Below are positions 32,626 to 41,678 of a stretch of 64,000 nt of DNA, piece by piece; position 1 is the stretch's first letter, and every line of letters starts with the position of its first letter. This stretch comes from DATASD01 sp035276765 (GTDB lineage Bacteria > Patescibacteriota > Saccharimonadia > Saccharimonadales > UBA4665). The notes under the pieces are model-generated. The model had not been told where the DNA came from. It did not search any database and was given only the letters and a program-made list of their open reading frames with translations. The DNA lies in NCBI GenBank assembly GCA_035276765.1, contig DATELH010000002.1:744001-808000 (forward strand), given 5' to 3'. The position numbers were made by a program, and so were the translations under genes.

Positions 32626-35259
32626 ATGCCAAAAACAAGCTTCGGTCCTAATTCTACAGATGACTCCGGCTACGATGAGGACTGGATTGGTGGCGTGCAT
32701 CACGATGACTCAGGTTTGGAATCCGGCACAGCAAGCCCGGGCGATATCCAGGCCGCCGAAAACGACAAGCGCGGCTCGCGGCTTGGCAATTCTCTTAAAT
32801 ATGGAAGCGATCGGGCAGCCGGAGGCGAAAAAAGCCTCTTCAAAAACCCCGCCGCGGGCGCTGCCGGGGCAGGCGGTGCGGCGGGCGTAGCACAAAAGCT
32901 CGGCAATGCCTTGCGTGGCAACAAAAAACGCCAAGGCGGCATTGCCGCACTCGTGCTTTCTATTGTCCTTGTTTTCTTTGTCGGCGGGGAATTGCCGCAC
33001 GAACTGAACGCCATCAGCAAAACTCTGCAACGAGAAGAAGCCAAAGTAGCCCAACAAATGGAGCAGAAGCTAAGCAACAAGGTTGGCGCCGCCATCGTCA
33101 ACAAAGCGCTGCAAAAAGGCTCATCGGCCAGCGAAAAAGCCGCCTCTCAGGCTGACGCCGACAAGGCCAAAGCCGATGGACGACAGGTGGCCGAAGCTAT
33201 AAACGACTTGGCTATAAACGAAAATATTTTCCAAAAGTTTATGGCTGACGCCGATTTGCATCTGCAATTTAACGGCAGCGGTGACCTCATAGATGTTTTG
33301 GATGGCAACGGTAAAAGCGTGCCACGCAACACCTTATCCGAAAACCCCGACTTCTTAAAGTTTCTCGACGAGGCGTGGGGTATCGACCAAATGGAGGGCT
33401 TCCGTCCAAACATGATGTTCGATTCTGGCACCTCGTTTAACGTGTTTCCCGAAGACGGCAGCAAGGACGCCGATCCAAAACGCACACTCAACGAAGCCAT
33501 CGAGAAAGGGGCGAGCGCCGAAGAAATCGCCCAAGCCAAATCGGAAACCAACAAAACACCGCCGGACGAAAGCGCACCACCCGCCGACAAGACCTCATTC
33601 CAAAACACCGATCAGAACTCCAAAGTCTTGCAAGACGGCATTGACGCCGCCAACAAAACGTTCGAAGAAACGGGCGACGCCGCCAAAGCCAACGCAGCCG
33701 GTGTAAAGGCTTCGATGTCCGACCTCGATACCTTAAACAACAAACTATTTTGGGCGGGGATTGCTACCGAGGGCTGTACCCTCGAGCAAGAGACCGTCAA
33801 GGCCGCCGACAGCCGCGTGGCGAAAATCCTTATTCTGCTTGCGCGGGCCGGGTTAAGCGACATTGTGAGCTTATCTTCAGAGCTCAACGCTGGCAAACTG
33901 AGCAGCAAAACCGTGAACACGGTCATGAAAACCTTTCAATCCGACCCATCAATTCTCACAAATTCCGACGGCACCAAGCCCGAAGCGGGGCTGCCATTTA
34001 CCCGCTCAGCAGCCTGGCACCGCGTAACTGGCACCACGGTCGATCTAAACCCCAAGAGCCCTTATTACACGCCCGATATTTCCGACGCCGCGCGCCCGAC
34101 ACGCAAGGCCGGTAGCAACATTGCTGATGGCATCCAAAAGGCGATGAACTCCGTTGGCCTAAACTACGGCTGTGCGGCCCTCACCAGCAAGGCGGGTGTT
34201 TTTATTCAAACGGGGGCGAACCTTGTGCAGATTGTATCGAACCTGGGTGACTTCGGTGCCACGCAGGTCGCCGTGGCCGCAGGCAGCCTCGCGCTCCTCG
34301 AAACCTTCAACCGCGTCATCATGCCACCGGTAATCGACTACTTCACGAACACTTCGATCACCGGCACCAATCCGGCCGTACAAAAAATAAACAATGGCGA
34401 CGCCGGGCTCGACTTTGCCTACAGCAACTGGGGCCGGCGCTTGGGCGGTTTGCCACAAACAAACGACGCCACTCAAGTGCTTCGCGACAACGCCACCAAA
34501 GCCGTGGTGCGGCGCGAAAACATGCAGCCCTGGACATACCGGACTTTCGCCCTCGACAACCCCAGCTCGCTCGCCTCGAAGCTCCTCATGCAAGTCCCGC
34601 TCGGGACCCAAGCAACCTTGGCCGGTATAGCCCACTGGATGACGAGTTTTCCGTTTACCGTCGCCCACCAGATTGCCAGTATTTTTACTTCACCGAAACT
34701 GTTTGCCGCCGGAGTCACCTCTAACTCTGGCTGCGTGGACGCCTACTGTATTATCACGCACGCCTATGGCAATAGCGTGATCGACCAATACGACTCGGTG
34801 CAGAACGAATCGTACCTATTCGGCAACGTCAGTTACGGCGGCAAAACCGTGCGCAAAATTGACGCGCTCGGCAACCCCAACACCTACCAAGACGGCCCTT
34901 CGGGCGACAGTAATAACGACGATCTGTTGCACTGTTTCGTCGATCCGCACAGCATGCTTATTTATATAGCCGACGGCACCAACGATGCCGCGCGCAAAAA
35001 CTGCGGCACCATCGGCAGCTACGACATGAATTTCGACGACCCTACAAAATGGCCAACCATGGACACGATCGCAGGTATATACTGCAAGGCATTGGTCGGC
35101 AGCGACACCGATTCCAGTTGTAAATCGGCCGTCACCGCCCAAATGGACACCAAATCCGACAACGACAACGAGCTTATGCGCTACTGTGTGTACCTCGGCA
35201 CCGCCCAAGTGACTAAAACCTTTAAAAGCATGACGAAACTCGATGCAGCGGCACAATAA
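32626..35259 (+). CDS. Large T4SS-associated membrane protein of unknown function
   Basis: The 877-residue protein has an acidic, Gly/Ala-rich N-terminus of about 100 residues, one helix (GGIAALVLSIVLVFFVGGEL, near 105-124), a very long exported coiled or disordered region (to about 480), and a hydrophobic segment near 525-575 (VQIVSNLGDFGATQVAVAAG). Six or more Cys in the C-terminal half fit an exported, disulphide-linked domain. Proteins of this kind follow virB4 in Saccharibacteria-type T4SS loci. It may be a second VirB6-like or a pilus-tip subunit; I cannot decide. Confidence 0.78.
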   Translation: MPKTSFGPNSTDDSGYDEDWIGGVHHDDSGLESGTASPGDIQAAENDKRGSRLGNSLKYGSDRAAGGEKSLFKNPAAGAAGAGGAAGVAQKLGNALRGNKKRQGGIAALVLSIVLVFFVGGELPHELNAISKTLQREEAKVAQQMEQKLSNKVGAAIVNKALQKGSSASEKAASQADADKAKADGRQVAEAINDLAINENIFQKFMADADLHLQFNGSGDLIDVLDGNGKSVPRNTLSENPDFLKFLDEAWGIDQMEGFRPNMMFDSGTSFNVFPEDGSKDADPKRTLNEAIEKGASAEEIAQAKSETNKTPPDESAPPADKTSFQNTDQNSKVLQDGIDAANKTFEETGDAAKANAAGVKASMSDLDTLNNKLFWAGIATEGCTLEQETVKAADSRVAKILILLARAGLSDIVSLSSELNAGKLSSKTVNTVMKTFQSDPSILTNSDGTKPEAGLPFTRSAAWHRVTGTTVDLNPKSPYYTPDISDAARPTRKAGSNIADGIQKAMNSVGLNYGCAALTSKAGVFIQTGANLVQIVSNLGDFGATQVAVAAGSLALLETFNRVIMPPVIDYFTNTSITGTNPAVQKINNGDAGLDFAYSNWGRRLGGLPQTNDATQVLRDNATKAVVRRENMQPWTYRTFALDNPSSLASKLLMQVPLGTQATLAGIAHWMTSFPFTVAHQIASIFTSPKLFAAGVTSNSGCVDAYCIITHAYGNSVIDQYDSVQNESYLFGNVSYGGKTVRKIDALGNPNTYQDGPSGDSNNDDLLHCFVDPHSMLIYIADGTNDAARKNCGTIGSYDMNFDDPTKWPTMDTIAGIYCKALVGSDTDSSCKSAVTAQMDTKSDNDNELMRYCVYLGTAQVTKTFKSMTKLDAAAQ

Positions 35260-36511
35260 ATTTTTCGTACTGGTTATGACGCTCCTGTTTGTCATTCAAA
35301 TTGGCATTGGCGCCCATGCCCAAGCAGTAACCCAAGAAGACCTTTTGAGTCAGGGTTTGTCGGCGCAGTATTATTGGAAAAGCCAGGCCGGGCCTTGTTC
35401 GACCAACCCAAATGTGGCCGGGACACTGCCAGCTATCATTCCCGAACCGTATAATGGCGCTTTTACTTCGGGCGCTAACAAGCACAAGGTGGCACCCGCG
35501 CTTATCGCAGCCTTGTTTACCGAGGAAAACTTTACAAAAACACCTACCAGCGGCCTTGCAGCGCGGTGGCAAAACCTACTCAAAACACATCCCGATCCCA
35601 ATAGCGGCTGGCCCACGAATCAGTATCACACCCAGGGCGCATTCCAGTTTCTTCCCGGTACCTGGGCAGCATATGGTGATGATGGCAACGGTGACGGCAA
35701 AAAAGATGCGCAGAATATTTTTGACGGGGCAGCCGGGGCTGCCAACTATGTCGCATACAATGGCGCAACCGTGGACAAGCCGCCTGCCAGTTGGCAAAAC
35801 GCCATCTTTGCGTATAACCACGCCCAGTGGTATGTTGATGCCGTAATGGAGTATTACAACTTCTATAGCAGCGGAGGAGCTAATACCAGCACGAGCGCGC
35901 CAAGCGCCGCAACCACATCACAAGTCTCATGTATTGGAGCGGCCAACGTAAACTGTAACGGTTCAGACCCCGCAACCCAAGCCACCCTTGCCGGTAAGGT
36001 GGTTTGTCTTGCCCAAGCCGAGCTTGCCATTTGGAAGCCTGGCCCGCCTCCGGGAGGCCCAGCCCAATACTGCAAGAAATACATTGGCGGACTCCAACAA
36101 ACGGATTGGTGCGAAGAATGGTGCGCAGACTTTGTAAGCTGGATATACAACCAGGCCGGGTACGCACTACGGGTTCCTACCGAGTCCGGTGGCGGTATTC
36201 GAGCCGGATCAACAAGTTGGCGCATTCCGGCAGTGGACACAATCCGGATGCTTGGCGGCAATGGCCGGTTTAATTACATGACCAGCAACTATACACCAAA
36301 ACCTGGCGACATTGTTATCCACCAAAAAAATGGCAGCAGTCACGTAAACCTGGTCGAGAAAGTAGAGGGCTCTACCGTAATCCAAATTGGTGGAGACCAA
36401 GGAAGCGGCCCGTATGGTGGCCCGAACAGCAAGTCTGTTGTTTCTGAATACTCAACAAACGGGTTCTTTGGTGGTGATATTTCGGGTTACATTGTACCTA
36501 CGAAGTCGTAA
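35243..36511 (+). CDS. Secreted lytic transglycosylase-CHAP peptidoglycan hydrolase
   Basis: The 422-residue protein has a signal peptide (residues 1-28, ending AHAQA). Residues 70-210 form a lysozyme-like transglycosylase domain with the catalytic-type Glu in LIAALFTEENF and the typical GAFQFLPGTWAAYGDDGNGD and AIFAYNHAQWYVDAV blocks. Residues 260-420 form a CHAP amidase domain with the nucleophilic Cys in WCEEWCADFVSWIY and the His in GSSHVNLVEKVEG. Together they can cut both glycan and peptide bonds, which fits the VirB1-like job of opening the wall for the secretion channel. The start overlaps the previous gene by 17 nt. Confidence 0.88.
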   Translation: MQRHNKFFVLVMTLLFVIQIGIGAHAQAVTQEDLLSQGLSAQYYWKSQAGPCSTNPNVAGTLPAIIPEPYNGAFTSGANKHKVAPALIAALFTEENFTKTPTSGLAARWQNLLKTHPDPNSGWPTNQYHTQGAFQFLPGTWAAYGDDGNGDGKKDAQNIFDGAAGAANYVAYNGATVDKPPASWQNAIFAYNHAQWYVDAVMEYYNFYSSGGANTSTSAPSAATTSQVSCIGAANVNCNGSDPATQATLAGKVVCLAQAELAIWKPGPPPGGPAQYCKKYIGGLQQTDWCEEWCADFVSWIYNQAGYALRVPTESGGGIRAGSTSWRIPAVDTIRMLGGNGRFNYMTSNYTPKPGDIVIHQKNGSSHVNLVEKVEGSTVIQIGGDQGSGPYGGPNSKSVVSEYSTNGFFGGDISGYIVPTKS

Positions 36512-36521
36512 GGAGATTTCC

Positions 36522-37238
36522 ATGCAAGACACAGGCGTCAAATATAAAAACGTAAAGGTAGCGATAGCAATTATTCTCGTGGCTGTAGTGGGGTGGTTGA
36601 GTTATGTTGCGTATCTTGGCGCCATGTTCCGGTTGGTGAGCACTTCGCCTGCAACCTCGAATTTTTCAGTATCTTCGCCAGCCTTTAAAGTTACTTTTAG
36701 CCAAGATATTTCCGAACACGGTATTGCGGTTGTAAGCGATCCCATGGTGATACGCAACACAACAGTTAGTGGCAAAACACTTACCATTAACCTCATAACG
36801 CCGCTCGATAAAACAAAGACATACACTATCACTATCAATAATGTGACAAGTAAGAGTGGCAAGACGATAACCAACAAAAAGTTCACCTTCCAGCCCAAGG
36901 AAATTGATTTTAATAGTTTGCCGAAAGACCAGCAACAAACCATCCTGAATAGTCAAAAACCTAGCCAACAGGCTGAGACCGACCCCATGCTTAGCCACCT
37001 GCCATATTCAACCCTTGATTTTCGTCTCGACCCCGTAACTTCAACTGATGCCAACGGCAAACTTACTCTGACCATTCAAGCGCAAATATATGTGCTGCCC
37101 AACAGCAGCACGAGCGAGACCGACCAAATCGCCCAAGCCAAACAAGAAATTGCGACATACTTTAAGCAATTTGGCCTGGATGTCTCAACCTATAACGTCC
37201 AATACCAAACGGTCGTCCAGACACTGCAGGGCACGTAA
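36522..37238 (+). CDS. Membrane-anchored protein with Ig-like domain, end of T4SS operon
   Basis: The 238-residue protein has one N-terminal helix (VAIAIILVAVVGWLSYVAYL, residues 12-31) and an exported Big_5-like beta-sandwich (VSSPAFKVTFSQDISEHGIA; TVSGKTLTINLITPL; KTYTITINNVTSKSGKTITN), then a linker and a second small beta domain. Such SbsA-like Ig domains are common in surface proteins. AAGGAG is the ribosome binding site 10 bp after the hydrolase gene. It faces recF with only one base between stop codons, and no terminator is visible. Confidence 0.78.
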   Translation: MQDTGVKYKNVKVAIAIILVAVVGWLSYVAYLGAMFRLVSTSPATSNFSVSSPAFKVTFSQDISEHGIAVVSDPMVIRNTTVSGKTLTINLITPLDKTKTYTITINNVTSKSGKTITNKKFTFQPKEIDFNSLPKDQQQTILNSQKPSQQAETDPMLSHLPYSTLDFRLDPVTSTDANGKLTLTIQAQIYVLPNSSTSETDQIAQAKQEIATYFKQFGLDVSTYNVQYQTVVQTLQGT

Positions 37239-37239
37239 G

Positions 37240-38292
37240 CTACGATATTGGGATAATAGTACTTTTGCCCATAAAATGTTGCACAACGACATCGGCGTCG
37301 GTGGTTGTGATAAACGTTTGGTAATCCTTCAGGAATTCAGTGAGCGCCTGGCGGCGTTTGCCGTCGAGCTCGCTGAAGACGTCGTCGAGCAGTAGGATTG
37401 GTTTTTGGCTGCGCGCCGTTTCAAGCGCCTTGGTTTCGAGAATTTTAAGGGCGAGTACCAGGGTGCGCGTTTCCCCGCGTGAGGCGCTGTCTTGCAAAGC
37501 ATGTCCGCCGAGCAGCACCGTTGCATCATCGCGGTGGGGGCCAGCACCCGTAAACCCCCGCAAGCGGTCCAGTTCAAAATCGCTCTCGAGCTTATGGAGC
37601 AGAGCGCTTTCGTACGTAGCTTGTGGAAACTTCGTAACATAAGTGAGCTCCGCGGTTTTTTCGTGTCCAGCTAGCGTGCTATACAGCTCACCCAATTCCT
37701 GGTTGAGTGTTTCGATAAGCCGAACGCGACGGCCTGCAACCTGCCCACCCAATTCACTTAAACGGATATTCCACACAAACAATTGTTCCGGAGTGGCCTG
37801 TCCGCGTTTGAGCAGTGCGTTGCGCTGCGCAAGCACGCGCTTATAATGACGGCGCACCGCGCCAAAACCCGGCTCGGTTTGCTCTATGAGGTCATCCAAA
37901 AAACTACGCCGTAGTTCAGGAGAACCGGTAAGCAGCGACAGGTGGTTTGGTTCAAACAACACTACCGGGATGGCCTTGGCATGGGTGAGCCGCAACATCG
38001 TCTGGTCGTCGATTTCGAACTTCTTGCTAAACGACGGCTCGGTTTGCAGCTTAAAGGTGCGGGTTTGGCCCTCGCGCGTGTGCGCGTCCAATCGCGCCCA
38101 CGCTTGTCCAAACCGCACTAAATCTACGCCGTCGGCGCGGTACGACTTGCCCCAAGCTAACACCAAAATCGCTTCGAGCAAGTTTGTCTTGCCGCTGGCG
38201 TTCGGGCCCACAATAATATTTACGCCCGGGTTCAACTCAAATGACGTGTCGGCGTACGACCGAAAATGCTGCAAGCGAATATCGGTAAGCAT
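37240..38292 (-). CDS. recF: DNA replication and repair protein RecF
   Basis: RecF loads RecA at single-strand gaps together with RecO and RecR. The 350-residue protein has the Walker A loop NIIVGPNASGKTNLLEAI at residues 25-42, the family signature VVLFEPNHLSLLTGSPELRR near 110-129, the ABC-type SRGETRTLVLALK signature and Walker B PILLLDDVFSELD near 302-314. TACAAT lies 6 nt before the ATG, so although it lies after dnaN it can also be transcribed from its own leaderless promoter. Confidence 0.95.
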   Translation of the reverse strand: MLTDIRLQHFRSYADTSFELNPGVNIIVGPNASGKTNLLEAILVLAWGKSYRADGVDLVRFGQAWARLDAHTREGQTRTFKLQTEPSFSKKFEIDDQTMLRLTHAKAIPVVLFEPNHLSLLTGSPELRRSFLDDLIEQTEPGFGAVRRHYKRVLAQRNALLKRGQATPEQLFVWNIRLSELGGQVAGRRVRLIETLNQELGELYSTLAGHEKTAELTYVTKFPQATYESALLHKLESDFELDRLRGFTGAGPHRDDATVLLGGHALQDSASRGETRTLVLALKILETKALETARSQKPILLLDDVFSELDGKRRQALTEFLKDYQTFITTTDADVVVQHFMGKSTIIPIS

Positions 38293-38298
38293 ACCTCT

Positions 38299-38304
38299 AT
38301 TGTA
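38299..38304 (-). promoter_or_regulatory. -10 box of recF (leaderless type)
   Basis: Minus-strand TACAAT ends 6 nt before ATG 38292. Confidence 0.6.
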
Positions 38305-38312
38305 CCGTTTGG

Positions 38313-39404
38313 CTAGCTCTTGAGCGGCATCACAATATGCACATAATCTTCGCTGGCCGGATCTTTCAGTACCGACGCCTCGAGCTTACCGTTAAAGCAA
38401 AAGGAAATATCTTCACCGCCAAACACGTGCAGGGCATCGAGCAAGTAGCGCGAATTGAGCGTAATACTGCCGTCGCCAGTAACTTTGCCGTTGGCCGCGG
38501 CCGTGTTTTCGCCGAGTTGCGAAGCCACCGAACGGATGCTCACCGCCTGTGTCGCCTCATCAACGTTTATAGTAATACTGCCGGCACTTTCGCGGGCAAA
38601 CAAACTCGACACCTTGGTAATATTAACCAGGTCGGCTTTTTTGAGCGTCACGCTAGTAGTAAACGTTTTTGGGATGAGGTTTTGGTAAGGCGGGTATTTA
38701 CCTTCGATAAGGCGCGCCACAAGCTCCACATCGCCCGCCTGGAACAAAATCTGCTGTCCGTCGTTTGTTACGATCACATCGCCCTCAAAATCGCCGACAA
38801 TGCGTAAAACTTCCTGCATCGCCGACACCGGCACGAGCAGACTCACTTCTTCGGTCATCGGCATGAGTTCTTTTTCGGCTAGGCGGTAGCTGTCGGTTGC
38901 GGCCATATATAGTTTGCCGTTGCTTGTGTGCAAATAAACCGCTGTCAGCACCGGCCGCGCTTCGTCGCTCGAGGCCGCCAATACAACCTGCTGGAGCGCT
39001 TTTTTGAGCAACTCGGCCGGAATATTCCACGAAGTACCTTCGGTAATCGCCGGCATCACCGGGAATTCCTCGGCGGACACACCGTTAATAGTGGACTGGT
39101 ATTGGTCGGTCGCAATGTGCAGTTTGTAATCTTCGAGTTTCAAATTAATAACGTCATTCGGCAAACTACTCACAAAATCTTGCATGAGCCGGGCAGGGAC
39201 GGTAATGGCGCCTTCGTCTGAAACTTTCGCACCAATATAATGCGTGATGGCGATATCAAGGTTAGTTGCCGCAATGCTCAACCGGTTGTTAACTGTCTTA
39301 ATGAGTACGTTTGCAAGTACTGGCAGGGTACCGCGTGCGTTTGCAACACGCGCAACGGTGCCGAGTGCTTTGTTGAGGTTTTCCTGTGTGACCTGAAGCT
39401 TCAT
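38313..39404 (-). CDS. dnaN: DNA polymerase III beta subunit (sliding clamp)
   Basis: DnaN encircles DNA and holds the replicative polymerase. The 363-residue protein has the three-domain clamp pattern: MKLQVTQENLNKALGTVARV at the start, TVPARLMQDFVSSLP, the ATDSYRLAEKEL motif near 170-181 and the C-terminal DYVHIVMPLKS. I use ATG 39404 because AAGGA lies 8 nt upstream and the family N-terminus starts there; ATG 39413 adds three residues. It lies between dnaA and recF in the usual order. Confidence 0.95.
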   Translation of the reverse strand: MKLQVTQENLNKALGTVARVANARGTLPVLANVLIKTVNNRLSIAATNLDIAITHYIGAKVSDEGAITVPARLMQDFVSSLPNDVINLKLEDYKLHIATDQYQSTINGVSAEEFPVMPAITEGTSWNIPAELLKKALQQVVLAASSDEARPVLTAVYLHTSNGKLYMAATDSYRLAEKELMPMTEEVSLLVPVSAMQEVLRIVGDFEGDVIVTNDGQQILFQAGDVELVARLIEGKYPPYQNLIPKTFTTSVTLKKADLVNITKVSSLFARESAGSITINVDEATQAVSIRSVASQLGENTAAANGKVTGDGSITLNSRYLLDALHVFGGEDISFCFNGKLEASVLKDPASEDYVHIVMPLKS

Positions 39405-39454
39405 GCTATACATCCTTATTACTTATTTTATGTAGTTGTAGTTATTATTAGCGC

Positions 39455-39655
39455 TGTGGAAAGCGGGGAAAACCCACGTGTGACCCCCGTTATTTTGAAC
39501 AAATTTCGTGTGGGAAAAGCAGGGGATGGTTCGTGTGGAAAGCGGGGAAAACGTGTGGTTTTGCTTGCCAGAAAATACATTTTGTTGCGCAACTTTGTGT
39601 ATACAAATTGTACTCGTGCCCACGTATTCCGCGCTCCGTGCACAGGCTTTCCACA
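39455..39655. promoter_or_regulatory. DnaA-box cluster between dnaN and dnaA
   Basis: The 255-bp spacer holds a 19-bp direct repeat starting TGTGGAAAGCGGGG at 39455-39473 and 39534-39552, a related TGTGGGAAAAGC at 39509-39520, and CTTTCCACA at 39647-39655. These resemble DnaA boxes (TTWTNCACA) read from either strand and suggest autoregulation or a second part of the origin. Confidence 0.6.
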
Positions 39656-39659
39656 TGTT

Positions 39660-41039
39660 TTACGCATAGAGCCGCTCCTTGATTTGTGTGATGGCTGCGC
39701 GCAAATCCGAATCTTCCTTGGATTCTTTTTCGATTTTTTCAATTGAATGAATGGCGGTGGTGTGGTCCTTGCGGCCAAGTTCGCGAGCGATTTTTGGAAA
39801 GCTCAAGTGGAGTTCGCTGCGCAACATATACATAGCAATTTGCCGCGGCACCACAATGTCTTTGTCGCGCTTTGGCCCGAGGATATCTTCGAGCGGCACC
39901 TGGAAATGCCGCGCCGTGCGTTCAACAATTTGCCGCGCACTCAAGTGTTTGGGCCGCGTTTGCGCGGCGCCCAGCAAACTTTGCGCGATATCGAGCGTTG
40001 GCTCCAGGCTGCGCATTTCGCAATATGCGAGGAGTTGGTTGAGTGCGCCTTCGAGTTCGCGGATGTTGGTCTGGACGTTTGTCGCCAAATATTCCGTAAC
40101 ATCCCGTGCGAGGTCGATGCCGTGCGTGTCAGCCTTGGTTTGCACAATAGCACATCGCGTTTCGAGATCGGGGTTTTGCATGTCGATGCTCATGCCCCAT
40201 ACAAAACGTGAGCGCAGGCGTTCCTCAAGCGTCGGGATATCGCGCGGTGGCTTGTCACTGCTAATAATGATCTGTTTGTTGGCCTGGTGTAGCGCGTTAA
40301 AAGTGTGAAAGAACTCCTCCTGGATTTTTTCCTTGCCCGCCAAAAATTGTACGTCGTCCACAATGAGCACGTCGGCACCACGGTAAAAATCGGCGAAGTC
40401 CGTGTTCTTTTTAAAGCGCAGCGCATCCACAAACTCCTGCACAAACTGCTCGCTCGACACATATACCACGCGGGCTCTGGGATTTTGAGCTAACACCTCG
40501 TTGCCAACGGCTTGAATAAGGTGTGTTTTGCCAATCCCCACGCCGCCATATAAAAAGAGCGGGTTATATTTGGTGCCGGGATTTGCGGCAATGGCTTGGC
40601 AGGCGGCGTGCGCCAATTCGTTGCCCGAGCCCACAATAAAGTTGTCGAAGGTGTAGCGCTCATTAATCCCTTGACGGTAGGCGTGCGCCAATGTGTTGGT
40701 TGAAGGTTTGCGGCCAGCCGGCGCCTTTGCGCCTTTTGGTATGGGCGCGGCTGTCAACACAACTGGGTCTTCCTCGGTAGTGTGTGTAGTGAGTGCGGAA
40801 TGGATTTTGTAAGCCACCGAACTCGTGTCGATACCATTCTTTTGCAAAGTCGCCAGAATGAGGTCGTTGTATTTGCGCTCCAACTGCTGCTTAATAAACA
40901 CGTTCGGCACGCCGATAATAGTGCCTTCTTGGTCGTGGCGAAGCAGCGTGGTGTTTTTAAACCAAGTAATAAAGTTGCCGCGAGATACTGATAGCTCGAT
41001 CTCGCCAAGCACCGCTTGCCATAAACTACTTTGTTGCAT
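39660..41039 (-). CDS. dnaA: Chromosomal replication initiator DnaA
   Basis: DnaA binds origin boxes and melts the origin. The 459-residue protein shows the N-terminal helicase-contact domain (LWQAVLGEIELSVSRGNF), the AAA+ core with Walker A LFLYGGVGIGKTHLIQAV near 160-177 and Walker B VLIVDDVQFLAGKE near 222-235, and the DNA-binding signature LGRKDHTTAIHSIEKIEKE near 420-438. Domain II is short. GAGGGA is the ribosome binding site. It is divergent from rpmH across the origin spacer. Confidence 0.97.
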   Translation of the reverse strand: MQQSSLWQAVLGEIELSVSRGNFITWFKNTTLLRHDQEGTIIGVPNVFIKQQLERKYNDLILATLQKNGIDTSSVAYKIHSALTTHTTEEDPVVLTAAPIPKGAKAPAGRKPSTNTLAHAYRQGINERYTFDNFIVGSGNELAHAACQAIAANPGTKYNPLFLYGGVGIGKTHLIQAVGNEVLAQNPRARVVYVSSEQFVQEFVDALRFKKNTDFADFYRGADVLIVDDVQFLAGKEKIQEEFFHTFNALHQANKQIIISSDKPPRDIPTLEERLRSRFVWGMSIDMQNPDLETRCAIVQTKADTHGIDLARDVTEYLATNVQTNIRELEGALNQLLAYCEMRSLEPTLDIAQSLLGAAQTRPKHLSARQIVERTARHFQVPLEDILGPKRDKDIVVPRQIAMYMLRSELHLSFPKIARELGRKDHTTAIHSIEKIEKESKEDSDLRAAITQIKERLYA

Positions 41040-41317
41040 TCCCTCTCGTTCCCTCTAGCCAGTCTATAGCCTCAATATACGCTAGATGGGCAGACTTTTC
41101 CACATCTTTGTAGATACTACAGCATAAACTGGACAGAATATCGTGCGACCGGTGAAATATTATCCACATAGTTTCGCTATCTCTGGTGAAGCTGTGGAAA
41201 ATACCATTGCAACGGTGGAAAACTTCCAGAAATTAGTGGGTTAAATATTGTTATTTTGACGCGTTACGAGCCAGGCGCTTCTCGAACTTCGCAGCAAGGT
41301 CCGGTGGTTTTTGGTCC

Positions 41318-41407
41318 TTGAGCTATCTATTCTCGGCACTTACGGGTCGTGAAGTATGGTTTTTATCATACTTCGCGCTTCCGAGGTGCCTCGGATAGAT
41401 AACTCAA
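41318..41407. repeat. Long imperfect hairpin in the origin spacer
   Basis: The outer arms (41318-41341 and 41384-41407) pair over about 19 of 24 positions, and the inner arms (41349-41358 and 41367-41376) pair over 10 bp around an 8-nt loop. A smaller hairpin CAAGGtCC/GGtCCTTG lies just before it (41295-41320). It could be DNA cruciform, a structured RNA or a leader element; there is no matching known RNA family in my memory. Confidence 0.6.
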
Positions 41408-41464
41408 CTCCTACGGACGTTCAAAATACCTCAGACCACCCTTGTCTCAACAGCGGAAATAAGG

Positions 41465-41470
41465 TAAAAT
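41465..41470 (+). promoter_or_regulatory. -10 box of rpmH (leaderless type)
   Basis: TAAAAT ends 7 nt before ATG 41478, with no ribosome binding site between. Confidence 0.55.
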
Positions 41471-41477
41471 CATCTAT

Positions 41478-41615
41478 ATGCCAAAACGAACGTACCAACC
41501 AAAAAAGCGCCACCGTGCGCATGTGCACGGCTTCATGGAGCGCATGTCGAGCCACGCGGGCCGTTTGGTGTTGAAGCGCCGCCGCAATAAAGGCCGTGCC
41601 CGCCTTTCACACTAA
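41478..41615 (+). CDS. rpmH: 50S ribosomal protein L34
   Basis: The 45-residue basic protein reads MPKRTYQPKKRHRAHVHGF and continues with the MSSHAGRLVLKRRRNKGRAR block, which is the L34 signature (MKRTYQPSxxKRKRxHGFRxRMxTxxGRxVLxxRRxKGRxxLSx). L34 is a component of the large ribosomal subunit. It opens the rpmH-rnpA-yidC-jag operon next to the origin. The start has no Shine-Dalgarno sequence but a -10 box 7 nt upstream. Confidence 0.96.
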   Translation: MPKRTYQPKKRHRAHVHGFMERMSSHAGRLVLKRRRNKGRARLSH

Positions 41616-41678
41616 AACATAAGGACAGCACAAGTCGTCTTTATGGGCGACGCACTACCAACGAAGGTTATTACGAAA

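Larger units (their letters stand above)
41040..41477. other. Putative chromosomal origin (oriC) between dnaA and rpmH
   Basis: The 438-bp spacer separates leftward dnaA-dnaN-recF from rightward rpmH-rnpA-yidC-jag, the standard bacterial origin context. DnaA boxes are TTTTCCACA (41096-41104), a perfect TTATCCACA (41160-41168), TGTGGAAAA (41193-41201) and the near match GGTGGAAAA (41214-41222). An AT-rich stretch (about 41225-41262) next to them could be the unwinding element. The right half holds a long hairpin. Confidence 0.8.

Noticed and set aside
41290..41460. SRP RNA or RNase P RNA in the origin spacer
   Set aside because: The hairpin lacks the conserved tetraloop/GGAAG regions of SRP RNA and the conserved cores of RNase P RNA.
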